Of a DNA stretch of 64,000 bases, positions 35,724 through 43,850 are shown piece by piece. The DNA is taken from NCBI GenBank assembly GCA_023426375.1, contig JAFAAV010000051.1, positions 28,671-92,670 of the forward strand, given 5' to 3'. A program made the position numbers and the translations under genes. Source of the stretch: Actinomycetes bacterium. Lineage in GTDB: Bacteria; Actinomycetota; Actinomycetes; Actinomycetales; Micrococcaceae. Position 1 is the first letter of the stretch. Each line of letters starts with the position of its first letter. Under the pieces are notes generated by a model that saw only the letters and a list, made by a program, of their open reading frames with translations, did not search any database and was not told where the DNA came from.

Positions 35724-36908
35724 CTAGGCGGAGGCGAGCCGGTCGAAAGCCAGCTGTGCCAGCGCGGCAGCTTGGTCGCCCAGGACGGCGTCGTCGAAGA
35801 GCACGTTGGGTGAGTGGTTCCAATCCGCAGTTTCCGGGTCAACATCCGGCGGGCTGCACTGCAAGAAGATGAAGCAACCGGGAACGTCCTGGAGGACGTA
35901 GGAGAAGTCCTCGGATCCCATGAGGGGGTTCGGGTATTCGACCACCCGGTCCTCCCCGAAGGTCTTACTGAGCGTGGCTGCGGTGAAGTCGGACTCGGTT
36001 TCGTCATTGACCGTGACCGGGTACAGGACCTCCCAATTCACCTCGGCCCGCACGCCGTGGGCTACGGCGATACCGTCAGCGAGTTCCTTGACCGCTCCGG
36101 GAAAGGTTTCGGTGGTCTCTGCGGACAACGTGCGAACGCTTGCGCCCAGGCTGGCGCTGTCCGGAATCACGTTGATGGCGGATCCGGCGGACAACTGCGA
36201 GATCGACAGCACCACGGGGTCGAACACGTTGAAACGACGGGTCACCATGACCTGCAACGCGGTACCGAATTCCAACAGCGCGGGGACGGGGTCCTTGGCG
36301 GTGTGGGGCTGGGATCCGTGTCCGCCCTTGCCGTGGAACGTCACCGACAGTTTATTAGCCCCGGCCATTGCGGTAGTGGGCCAGTAGTTGAAGACTCCGG
36401 GCACACCAGGGGCCACGTGGATGGCATACGCGGCCACGGGCTTGTCCCCGGTGACCTCCAGCAGCCCTTCGTCGAGCATCGGCTTGGCCCCGCCCGGACC
36501 CTCCTCACCGGGCTGGAACATGAAAATCACGTTGCCCCGCAGCTCATCCCGGCGAGCGCTGAGCAGCTTGGCCGCGCCCACGAGGCCCGCGGTGTGCAGG
36601 TCGTGGCCGCACGCGTGCATATTGTCGTTCTGGGAGGCGTAATCCAGCCCGGTCTGTTCGACCACGGGCAAGCCGTCCATGTCCCCACGCAGCAGCACCG
36701 TGGGGCCGGGTTGTCCTCCGCGTAGAACCGCGACCACGGAGGTCAACGACTCACCGAGGGTGATCTCGAGATCGCATCCTGCCAGCGCGTCGAGAACCTG
36801 CTGCTGTGTCCACGGCAGGTCATTGCCGAGTTCCGGGTGCGCGTGAAGTCTCCTGCGCAGCTCCACGAGCTCGGGCAACATTTCCTGGGCAGCCGCAACG
36901 AAAGACAT
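35724..36908 (-). CDS. M20-family amidohydrolase (N-acyl-amino acid hydrolase-like)
   Basis: The product has 394 residues from the ATG at 36908; an ATG at 36935 is possible. Metal ligands are visible in ACGHDLHTAGLVGAAKLL, FQPGEEGPGGAKPML and AYAIHVAPGVPG, and the dimerisation lid has VTFHGKGGHGSQPHTAKDP. The end has PLMGSEDFSYVLQDVPG. Such enzymes release amino acids from N-acylated or indole-conjugated forms or cut small dipeptides. It is the first gene of a pair with the broken permease. Its nearness to the Pls-like locus is suggestive, but the strong terminator separates them. Confidence 0.9.
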   Translation of the reverse strand: MSFVAAAQEMLPELVELRRRLHAHPELGNDLPWTQQQVLDALAGCDLEITLGESLTSVVAVLRGGQPGPTVLLRGDMDGLPVVEQTGLDYASQNDNMHACGHDLHTAGLVGAAKLLSARRDELRGNVIFMFQPGEEGPGGAKPMLDEGLLEVTGDKPVAAYAIHVAPGVPGVFNYWPTTAMAGANKLSVTFHGKGGHGSQPHTAKDPVPALLEFGTALQVMVTRRFNVFDPVVLSISQLSAGSAINVIPDSASLGASVRTLSAETTETFPGAVKELADGIAVAHGVRAEVNWEVLYPVTVNDETESDFTAATLSKTFGEDRVVEYPNPLMGSEDFSYVLQDVPGCFIFLQCSPPDVDPETADWNHSPNVLFDDAVLGDQAAALAQLAFDRLASA

Positions 36909-37024
36909 GACCTCACCACTTTTCGACCTGGGCATCGGATGATCAGAATTCAGTAATCCTTCACTTACCGTATGCCCAGCCCGTGATTCAAAGCACCACC
37001 TGTCGCTTTTGTGTCACATTGTGG

Positions 37025-37345
37025 TCACTCTGTCGCGTGAGTCATCCCCAGAGACGGGCCCGGCGCGAGACGAATGGGCCCACGAACGGTCGCGAGGTCC
37101 ACTTCTTGACCCTTCTGCTGCACGATCACCTGGCCTTCGTCCACGAGGTTTGCGGCGACCTCGCGGACCAGGGGCATCAGGTCTCGCCAGTCCTCTCCGC
37201 CGATGGCGCGCGCAGTTTCCGACGGACAGATCGTCTTGCCGTTGCGTTGCCGCAGCAGCTCGCGAATGGACTCCGCCGCCCGTTCCCGGAGCTCATGGCG
37301 CTCCTGCACAGTTGCGTCGGCTTCGGCGTCGTTCTCGTTCGTCAT
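37025..37345 (-). CDS. DUF3253 family protein
   Basis: The product has 106 residues with a winged-helix-like core: ESIRELLRQRNGKTICPSET, ARAIGGEDWRDLMPLVREVA, and GQVIVQQKGQEVDLATVRGP. DUF3253 proteins are small and uncharacterised, possibly DNA-binding. It follows the WcbI-like gene by 18 bases and may belong to that operon. The start is ATG. Confidence 0.8.
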   Translation of the reverse strand: MTNENDAEADATVQERHELRERAAESIRELLRQRNGKTICPSETARAIGGEDWRDLMPLVREVAANLVDEGQVIVQQKGQEVDLATVRGPIRLAPGPSLGMTHATE

Positions 37346-37363
37346 GTCAGAGTCTCCGCCGCG

Positions 37364-38317
37364 CTAGTCGATCAGTTTCATCGCGGCGAGGAGACGCTCA
37401 TGGCGCTTCATGCCCGCAGCGACCACCTGCGGGAAGTGCGAATACCAGCGCAAGTGTTCCGCGGCGACGTCGGCTTCCGGAACTTTTTCCCCACCGATGG
37501 TCCAATGGTCGCGCGGGCCGCCGTCGAGATCCTCGGCGCGGTACCCCAGCGCATCCAAAGTGGATGAGTAGATGGGCGCCCGGATGCCGCCGAGCAGCAC
37601 ACGTCCCGGGTCCTTGACCTCGCCCGATTCGCCGAGCTCAGCGAGAATCTCTCGGGCCACGCCCATCAGCACCTCGTTGCTCGGGTGGTTGATCACGTGC
37701 GCGGCGTTGGGTCCAGCACTTTCGAACAACGACGCCGCATCCACCGTCCCGTGGGCATCCTGCCGGGTCCGCAGCTGGTGGAGGGATTCGTCCTTGGAAG
37801 CCCGCACGGCCTCGGCCGACACCGGGTCCAACCGGACGGCACTCTTCCCCTGAGCCGCGGCCACGAGCACTCGAAGGTCGTGGTACGGCGCCACGGGCGG
37901 GTCGGTGACACCGGCCGCACGCACGATCGCGAGGGTGGGCATGAGCGCCGTCCAACGCATCACGGGGAACTTCACCGCGCGGGAACCGGAGGGGGTGAGC
38001 GCAAGGATCTCCTCCGTGCCCAACGGCAGCCCTCGATACCCGGAGGCCACCGGCTGAGTGGCCACAAAGTTGCACCGGTTCAGGAGCCGAGTGAGATGCG
38101 GCAGGTCCTCCGCCAACAATTCGTGCACCGGTGGCACCCGCACACCGTGCCAGCGGCCCTCCCCGGCCCCGTGCAACAGCACACGCAGGGACTCAGCCTG
38201 GCAGTTACCGTGCACCATGAAGAGCGGCACGTCAGGCAGGTCGGTCAGTCCGTAGAACTCTCCGTAGTGCGCTCGCCGTCCGGGGTCGTGCGGATCGAAA
38301 CCCAGTGCCTCAGTCAT
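37364..38317 (-). CDS. WcbI-family polysaccharide biosynthesis protein
   Basis: The product has 317 residues. The signature FMVHGNCQAESLRVLL near residue 33 is that of WcbI, a capsule-biosynthesis protein with an SGNH-related or coenzyme-A-binding fold suspected to be an acetyltransferase. It shares four bases with the GT2 gene upstream (ATGA), so the two are co-translated. The operon runs GT4, GT2, WcbI and probably DUF3253, and should build or modify a surface glycan. Confidence 0.8.
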   Translation of the reverse strand: MTEALGFDPHDPGRRAHYGEFYGLTDLPDVPLFMVHGNCQAESLRVLLHGAGEGRWHGVRVPPVHELLAEDLPHLTRLLNRCNFVATQPVASGYRGLPLGTEEILALTPSGSRAVKFPVMRWTALMPTLAIVRAAGVTDPPVAPYHDLRVLVAAAQGKSAVRLDPVSAEAVRASKDESLHQLRTRQDAHGTVDAASLFESAGPNAAHVINHPSNEVLMGVAREILAELGESGEVKDPGRVLLGGIRAPIYSSTLDALGYRAEDLDGGPRDHWTIGGEKVPEADVAAEHLRWYSHFPQVVAAGMKRHERLLAAMKLID

Positions 38318-39513
38318 GCCAACCGTCCTTCGATACGTTTCTCCGTGGCCGCGGGCCGAGCCGCGTCACACACGGCCGACACATTCGATTCCCCACGATT
38401 CACACTACGTGTCTCCCGCAGAACCAACAGCCCGGGCGCACTCTGTTCACCACGCTCGCACAGCACGCTCAGCGGTTCGTCCAGGGTGAGCGGGCCCAGG
38501 ACGTCCACCACGTAGCGAGATCTGTCCAGGAAATGGGGCTCAGGTTCGCCCGCGCGAACACGAGGATCCTGAGCCAGCGCCGCCGGCACGGAGCGTCGGT
38601 CCACGAACCACACACCGGCGTCCGTATCCCGTAGCAGCTGACTTGAGGTCAGGAACGCTTCGCCGTCATTGTCATGACTGCGCACCCGGACGACCACGGT
38701 CGGTTGCTGGAAGACCAGACCGCGTCCGCGTGTACTCGGCAACGGGATGCGCTGGGCCAGCGCCATGGTTTCTGCGTCCTTGATGTCGCGGGTGTCCGGC
38801 CGGCCGCCCAGGTCCGGACCGTCGTGCCACGCCACAGCGCCCGGGACGTGCGCGAACCTCGCCCCGGCTTGCCAGCACCGGTACGCGAGATCCCAGTCCT
38901 CTCCCCCGTAGCCGGTGAGCGATTCATCGAAGCCACCCACGCGGTCGAAGAGCTCGCGGTCCACACCCATGAGCGCGCTGATGATGAGTCGGAAATCCTC
39001 GACGCCCGCCTCCGCCAGGTCGTTGGTGCGAGCGTAACCGTCGGAAAGCCAGGCTGGGTCGTCGAGTCTGCGAGCGCCGTCGGCGCGCCCGAATGCCAAC
39101 CACTGCTCGATCTGTGGGCCCGTGCATGCGGAGACGTCCACGTGCTTGCGGGCGCCCACGGCCAGAACGCCGTGACCGTCGTCGTGTTGTTCGAGACCCG
39201 CGAGCATCGCGGTGAGGAACCCGGGCTCGGGCATCATGTCCCCGTCGAGGAACACCAGGTGGGGTGCCTTCGCGAGCGCCGCGCCCTTGTTCCGCGCGGC
39301 CGCCGCCCGGAAGCCCAGGTTCTCCTGCCGGGTCACGCTGATGACGTACGACGTCGCGGGGAGCGCGGGTGCCGCGGCAGAGCCGTCGTCGCTGACGATC
39401 ACTTCGAACTCCCTCGGCGGAAGATCTTGCCGTTCCAGCGCGCTGAGCAGCCGGTCGAGACCGCGCTGATTCTCGTAGTAGGGCACGATCACGCTGACCC
39501 TTGGTGCGCTCAC
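38314..39513 (-). CDS. GT2-family glycosyltransferase
   Basis: The product has 399 residues from the GTG at 39513, which overlaps the upstream gene's stop by four bases. The GT-A domain has VSVIVPYYENQRGLDRLLSA, the DXD-like VFLDGDMM, and an acceptor loop GYGGEDWDLAYRCWQAG. The last 120 residues form an extra domain of unknown role. It belongs to the glycan operon with the GT4 and WcbI genes. Confidence 0.85.
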   Translation of the reverse strand: MSAPRVSVIVPYYENQRGLDRLLSALERQDLPPREFEVIVSDDGSAAAPALPATSYVISVTRQENLGFRAAAARNKGAALAKAPHLVFLDGDMMPEPGFLTAMLAGLEQHDDGHGVLAVGARKHVDVSACTGPQIEQWLAFGRADGARRLDDPAWLSDGYARTNDLAEAGVEDFRLIISALMGVDRELFDRVGGFDESLTGYGGEDWDLAYRCWQAGARFAHVPGAVAWHDGPDLGGRPDTRDIKDAETMALAQRIPLPSTRGRGLVFQQPTVVVRVRSHDNDGEAFLTSSQLLRDTDAGVWFVDRRSVPAALAQDPRVRAGEPEPHFLDRSRYVVDVLGPLTLDEPLSVLCERGEQSAPGLLVLRETRSVNRGESNVSAVCDAARPAATEKRIEGRLA

Positions 39514-40571
39514 GGGATCATCCTGGTCGACGACGACGCCCGCACCTCTGGGGATTCGCCAGCCTCGTGGTCCGCGGCCGTCAGCCTGGACCACTGGATC
39601 TGGGCCGCGCGAGCGATGGACGGAAGATCGGTGTCATCCCAGTCCCCGTCATCGATCCACGTGGAGGCGGGGTTCTCGAGGGCTGCGTTCAACGCCGACG
39701 GCAGGTCGTCGGTGATGGTCAAGGCCCACGGTGCACGATCGCGGAGTTCTTCGAAGAAGGGGTGCCGGGTGACGATGGGCCGGCGGCCGCTCGCAATCCA
39801 TCGACCCACCGACCCCGAAGCGGACACGTGCTCGGGTGCGACCACCGGGACCGTGACAGCGCGGGCGGCTGCGGTGAGCTGTTCCTCCGACAGGAATCCA
39901 GTGAGGTGGAACGCGCGGCCCTGGGCGCGGGCGAGGCGTTCGAACTCGACCACGAGATCCTGGTGGCCGTCCGAAGGTCGACCCAGCGCGGCGACGTCGG
40001 CGGGGTGAGGACTGGTGGCCAGCGCGGACAAGACCTGCTCATGACCTTTCCCCGGATATACGAACCCGAGCAACCCCACAGTGGGGCAATTCGTGGGAAA
40101 GCCCACGTGCTCAGAGACTGACTCGGCCGCGGGGGCACGATCAATGGGCAACGGGTCCACGTCCACGCGTGTCCGCGGCGAGATACCCGCGTGCCGTTGC
40201 AAGAGGCCGCGTTCGTACTCGCTGCTCACGATCACCGTGTGCGCAGCCGCGATCACGCGGGCGTAACCGGCGCAGCGGGCGGCGAACGCGTGACCGTCGG
40301 ACGGCTGCGGGATGTCGTGAAGCGTGACGGACACGGGGCGGACGGCGGCGATCTGTTCGATCGCTTCAGCTGCCTCGGCCGCGTCGCGACCGAAAATGCG
40401 ATCCGTGAAGTGGACGTGCACCGGGCCCTGATCGGTGAGCAACCGCGGGAGCACCTCCGAGATCTCACCCTCGATACGCGCGGCCTGCGGAGTGTGATCG
40501 GCCAGGGCGTTCGCGTGCATCCTGACCCCGTGCTGCAGCGGTCCGACGATAGCAAGGGTGGTTACTTTCAC
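39510..40571 (-). CDS. GT4-like glycosyltransferase
   Basis: The product has 353 residues from the GTG at 40571 (Val-Lys-Val-Thr-Thr-Leu); a GTG at 40631 overlapping the desaturase stop is an alternative adding 20 disordered residues. The start LAIVGPLQHGVRMHANALAD is glycosyltransferase-like, and the second domain has TVGLLGFVYPGKGHEQVLSA and GSVGRWIASGRRPIVT. Ligand unknown. It starts the operon that continues with GT2 and WcbI, downstream of the desaturase gene. Confidence 0.75.
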   Translation of the reverse strand: MKVTTLAIVGPLQHGVRMHANALADHTPQAARIEGEISEVLPRLLTDQGPVHVHFTDRIFGRDAAEAAEAIEQIAAVRPVSVTLHDIPQPSDGHAFAARCAGYARVIAAAHTVIVSSEYERGLLQRHAGISPRTRVDVDPLPIDRAPAAESVSEHVGFPTNCPTVGLLGFVYPGKGHEQVLSALATSPHPADVAALGRPSDGHQDLVVEFERLARAQGRAFHLTGFLSEEQLTAAARAVTVPVVAPEHVSASGSVGRWIASGRRPIVTRHPFFEELRDRAPWALTITDDLPSALNAALENPASTWIDDGDWDDTDLPSIARAAQIQWSRLTAADHEAGESPEVRASSSTRMIP

Positions 40572-40627
40572 GTCCGAAACTTTACCGGACCGTTCCTCCC
40601 CCGTGGTCGACGGCGCCGCAGCCCGGC

Positions 40628-41743
40628 TCACGGGAGGGCGAGCCGGAAGACCTTACACCACGCCTCGAAGACCTGCTTGGGCAGCGGACCGGAGGTGTAG
40701 GGAATGCCGTACTCCTCGCAGATCGCCTTGACCCTCGGCGCGATCTCAGCCATGCGGTTGGACGGCAGATCCGGGAACAAGTGGTGTTCGATCTGGAACG
40801 ACAGGTTGCCGGTCATGAAGTGCATGAACTTGGAACCGTCGATGTTGGCCGAGCCCATGGCCTGACGCAGGTACCAGTGACCGCGGGACTCGTTCTCGAT
40901 GTCCTCTTCGGTGAAGGTCTCTGCGCCATCCGGGAAGTGACCGCAGAAGATCACGGCGTGGGCCCACAGGTTGCGAATCACGTTGGCAGCGACGTAGCCC
41001 TTGATCGAGGACTTGGCCGAGCCCGTCAGCGAGGCCAACAGCGGTGACAGCACGAAATCCTTGGCACTCTGACGCCCGAACTTCTTCAAGACCCGCTTAA
41101 GGTCCTTGAGCATTGCCTCCTTGGGCTTGTTGCCCTCCAAGTACTGGTCGAACTCGATGTCATAAATGGCGATGCCCCACTCGAACATGGGCGCCAGACC
41201 GGCGTTGATCACCGGGTTGAGCAGGTTGGCCGGGCGCCACGGTTGCGACGGATCCATGCGCAACACGTTGTACCCCACGTCCCGGTCCTTACCGACCACG
41301 TTGGTCCAGGTGTGGTGGGTTTCGTTGTGAGTGCGCTGCCATCCGGAAGCCGGCGCCACGAAATCCCACTCCCAGGTGGTCGAGTGGATTTCCATGTCGT
41401 TCATCCAGTCCCACTGACCGTGCAGAACGTTGTGGCCGATCTCCATGTTTTCCAGGATCTTGCCACCCGCCAGGCAGCCCACACCCAAGAACCACAGGGG
41501 CTTGTGCTTGGAGAACAACATGGAGGCGCGCCCCACCATTTCCAAGCTGCGCTGAAGCTTGATCACACGATTGATGTAGCGCGCGTCCGAATCTCCCCGC
41601 TTAGCAGTGATGTCATCGCGGATCGCGTCGAACTTGACCTCGAGCTCAATGAGCTGTTCTTCGGTGAGGTTCAAGGGGTTGGGCGTCGGGCGCGTCCGCT
41701 CAATCTCAAAGGTCGGTGTCTGCTCTTCCAATGTTGCTGTCAT
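40628..41743 (-). CDS. Membrane fatty acid desaturase, DesA3-like
   Basis: The product has 371 residues and the three histidine boxes of the acyl-CoA/lipid desaturase family: EIGHNVLHGQWD, RTHNETHHTW and QIEHHLFPDLP. These bind the di-iron centre. The ATG at 41743 follows AAGGAGCAACGC. An FAD/2Fe-2S reductase gene sits 75 bases upstream, which in mycobacteria is the electron donor to DesA3 (delta-9 desaturation). Membrane fluidity is the likely role. Confidence 0.9.
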   Translation of the reverse strand: MTATLEEQTPTFEIERTRPTPNPLNLTEEQLIELEVKFDAIRDDITAKRGDSDARYINRVIKLQRSLEMVGRASMLFSKHKPLWFLGVGCLAGGKILENMEIGHNVLHGQWDWMNDMEIHSTTWEWDFVAPASGWQRTHNETHHTWTNVVGKDRDVGYNVLRMDPSQPWRPANLLNPVINAGLAPMFEWGIAIYDIEFDQYLEGNKPKEAMLKDLKRVLKKFGRQSAKDFVLSPLLASLTGSAKSSIKGYVAANVIRNLWAHAVIFCGHFPDGAETFTEEDIENESRGHWYLRQAMGSANIDGSKFMHFMTGNLSFQIEHHLFPDLPSNRMAEIAPRVKAICEEYGIPYTSGPLPKQVFEAWCKVFRLALP

Positions 41744-41818
41744 GCGTTGCTCCTTCAAAGTGTTCGGGGTGCCTGTCGGCAAGATCTGCGGGGTGACTCT
41801 CGGACGGGGAAAGCTCCG

Positions 41819-43024
41819 CTACACGTCCAATGCCACCCAGGGGGCTGGTCGGTTGATACACGTTTGCACCAGGCCTGGATCGTGGGTGACCTCTCCGGTT
41901 CGAATATCGGAAACCTGTCCGTCTGTCATGGGCACCAGGCAGCTGCGGCAGATTCCGATGCGACAACCGTGCCGCAGTTGTCTACCGGATTTCTCGGCGG
42001 CTTCCAGGATGGAATCTGCGCCGGTGACCTCAAGGGTCTCTTCGGACTGTGAGAAGTACACCTCCCCGTTGCCGCTGGCGCTCGTGCGCCGGGTGACGTC
42101 AAAACGTTCCACCCGGGACTCACCGCCGAACAGGGTGGCCAATTCCTGCACTTGGCTCACGAAGGAATCGGGGCCGGACGAGTAGATCTCGCGGTCCTGA
42201 TAATCCGGGCACAGGCGCGGAATGTCACCCGTCTCGGAGAAATCGATCCGGCCGTCTTCGTGACTGAACCAGAAGATGGGTTTCAAGCCGGGGAACTGGT
42301 CAGCCAGTTCGAGGATTTCATCGTGGAAGATGCAATCTTCCGGTGTTCTTGAGGAATACAGCAGGACCACGTCGTGGTCGGGGCGGCGCGGCATGAGCGT
42401 GCGGAGCATGGACATCACCGGGGTGATACCGGAGCCTGCCACGATGAACAGAATGCTCGCGGGAGTTTCCTCCAGCACGAACTGCCCCGAGGGCTCTTCC
42501 AAGTAGAGGAGAGTTCCGGGCTCGGCGTCGTTCACCAGGAACGTGGACACCGCACCATTGGCCTTCACCGTGATGGATGGATCGTGACCCTCCGCCGCGC
42601 TGATGGAGAACGGACGCCACACGCGCTTGCCGTTCAGGGAGACGCCGATACGTGCCCATTGGCCCGCCACGTGGGGAATCCAGCCGTCGCCGGCCTTGAA
42701 GAAGATGGTGGAGGTATCAGCGGTTTCACGCGTCACACGGGAAATGACTCCCCTGGTGTATCGTGCGCTGGTCAGGTTGTGGAAAACCTGCAGGAAGTCT
42801 TTCGGATCACGCGGATACGTGAACTGAGAGACGGCGAATTTCAGGACTTTTCGAGCGCTATTTCGCTTCACTCTGGGCCCCCACTTCTGGTCTATCGCCA
42901 ATCTTGTGAATCTGAATATCAGGTTGCTCTCTGTGCGAACGGAATCGGCAGTTTCACCGACCTCCGAAGCCGGAACCTGTTGACGATCTGCGCGGGTCCT
43001 CGGTCTCGATGGTTGTTCAGCCAC
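41819..43024 (-). CDS. Ferredoxin reductase-type oxidoreductase with C-terminal 2Fe-2S domain, desaturase partner
   Basis: The product has 401 residues. An N-terminal extension (about 85 residues) precedes an FAD-binding domain with WRPFSISAAEG, an NAD(P)-binding domain with FIVAGSGITPVMSML and a plant-type ferredoxin domain with cysteines in CRIGICRSC and a last one in LVQTCINRP. This order matches the mycobacterial Rv3230c-type reductase. The GTG at 43024 has no clear ribosome site. It is divergent from the TetR gene and the palindromic operator lies between them. Confidence 0.9.
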   Translation of the reverse strand: MAEQPSRPRTRADRQQVPASEVGETADSVRTESNLIFRFTRLAIDQKWGPRVKRNSARKVLKFAVSQFTYPRDPKDFLQVFHNLTSARYTRGVISRVTRETADTSTIFFKAGDGWIPHVAGQWARIGVSLNGKRVWRPFSISAAEGHDPSITVKANGAVSTFLVNDAEPGTLLYLEEPSGQFVLEETPASILFIVAGSGITPVMSMLRTLMPRRPDHDVVLLYSSRTPEDCIFHDEILELADQFPGLKPIFWFSHEDGRIDFSETGDIPRLCPDYQDREIYSSGPDSFVSQVQELATLFGGESRVERFDVTRRTSASGNGEVYFSQSEETLEVTGADSILEAAEKSGRQLRHGCRIGICRSCLVPMTDGQVSDIRTGEVTHDPGLVQTCINRPAPWVALDV

Positions 43025-43189
43025 TCGGGATCGTGCGTGGCCGGAACGTTCTTACCTTAACAACCAGGCATGCGTGCCCACACCGAGCCTGCTGATTGTT
43101 ACCTGGACGACACCCGGGACTGCCCGATGGTTGGCGGCGACGTTGCACCGGTAACGAGCACCTTCCCGCCCACCCACTCGCCACATTGT

Positions 43190-43217
43190 TGCACTTGTGC
43201 AAGCTTGCACGAGTGCA
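43190..43217. promoter_or_regulatory. 28-bp palindrome, probable TetR operator
   Basis: TGCACTTGTGCAAG (43190-43203) and CTTGCACGAGTGCA (43204-43217) are inverted repeats with one mismatch per arm pair and no spacer, twelve bases before the TetR start. A CATAAT (43216-43221) at its edge may be a -10 element, implying a very short or leaderless mRNA. Confidence 0.7.
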
Positions 43218-43229
43218 TAATCTGTACTG

Positions 43230-43850
43230 GTGCCAGAAGAAAATGTGTCATTACGTGAGCGCCATCGAACGCAGACGTCCCGTGAGATCCACGAGGCAGC
43301 CTGGGAGCTGACCCAAGGCAACGGATACGCTGCCACCACGGTGGAGGCCATTGCCGAACGCGCCGGGGTCTCTCGTCGGACGTTCTTCAACTACTTCGCG
43401 TGCAAGGAAGACGCCGTTCTGGGGTTGAAACCTGTCCACATGCCTCAGGCCGATCTGGAGCGGTACCAGGACTCCAGCAACGGCGACGAGTTCTCCCGGA
43501 CCGTGCGTCTCTTCCAGGCCGTCCTCCGGCATTCCGCGGAGTTCGGCGCTACCGGCAAGGAGCGCAAGGACCTGCTCGCAGCCAACCCCGACCTCTCGCG
43601 CAAGATCGGGCTGCACATTACGGCGGCCGAGTCCTTGGTGGCTTCGACCGTTGCGGAGCATTCCGGCGGATCGAGCAGCACTCGCGACTCCGACAGGTCG
43701 CAAGCGTACGTTCTGATGGCCGGCTCGGTCCTCAAATACGTGTACCGGAACAACGAAGACCTGACCAGCAATTCTGACGCGAGCGTGGTCGACCGCGCCG
43801 TGGAGCAGGCCCTGTCCGTCTTCCGATCCGCTTTCAAGGAGATCTCATGA
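43230..43850 (+). CDS. TetR-family transcriptional regulator
   Basis: The product has 206 residues. The N-terminal helix-turn-helix reads QTSREIHEAAWELTQGNGYAA, VEAIAERAGVSRRTFFNYFA. The remaining helices form a ligand pocket. The start is the GTG at 43230 or at 43245; neither has a strong ribosome site. Its stop is fused to the MFS gene start by four bases. It likely represses its own operon and possibly the divergent reductase through the 43190-43217 palindrome. Confidence 0.9.
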   Translation: MPEENVSLRERHRTQTSREIHEAAWELTQGNGYAATTVEAIAERAGVSRRTFFNYFACKEDAVLGLKPVHMPQADLERYQDSSNGDEFSRTVRLFQAVLRHSAEFGATGKERKDLLAANPDLSRKIGLHITAAESLVASTVAEHSGGSSSTRDSDRSQAYVLMAGSVLKYVYRNNEDLTSNSDASVVDRAVEQALSVFRSAFKEIS

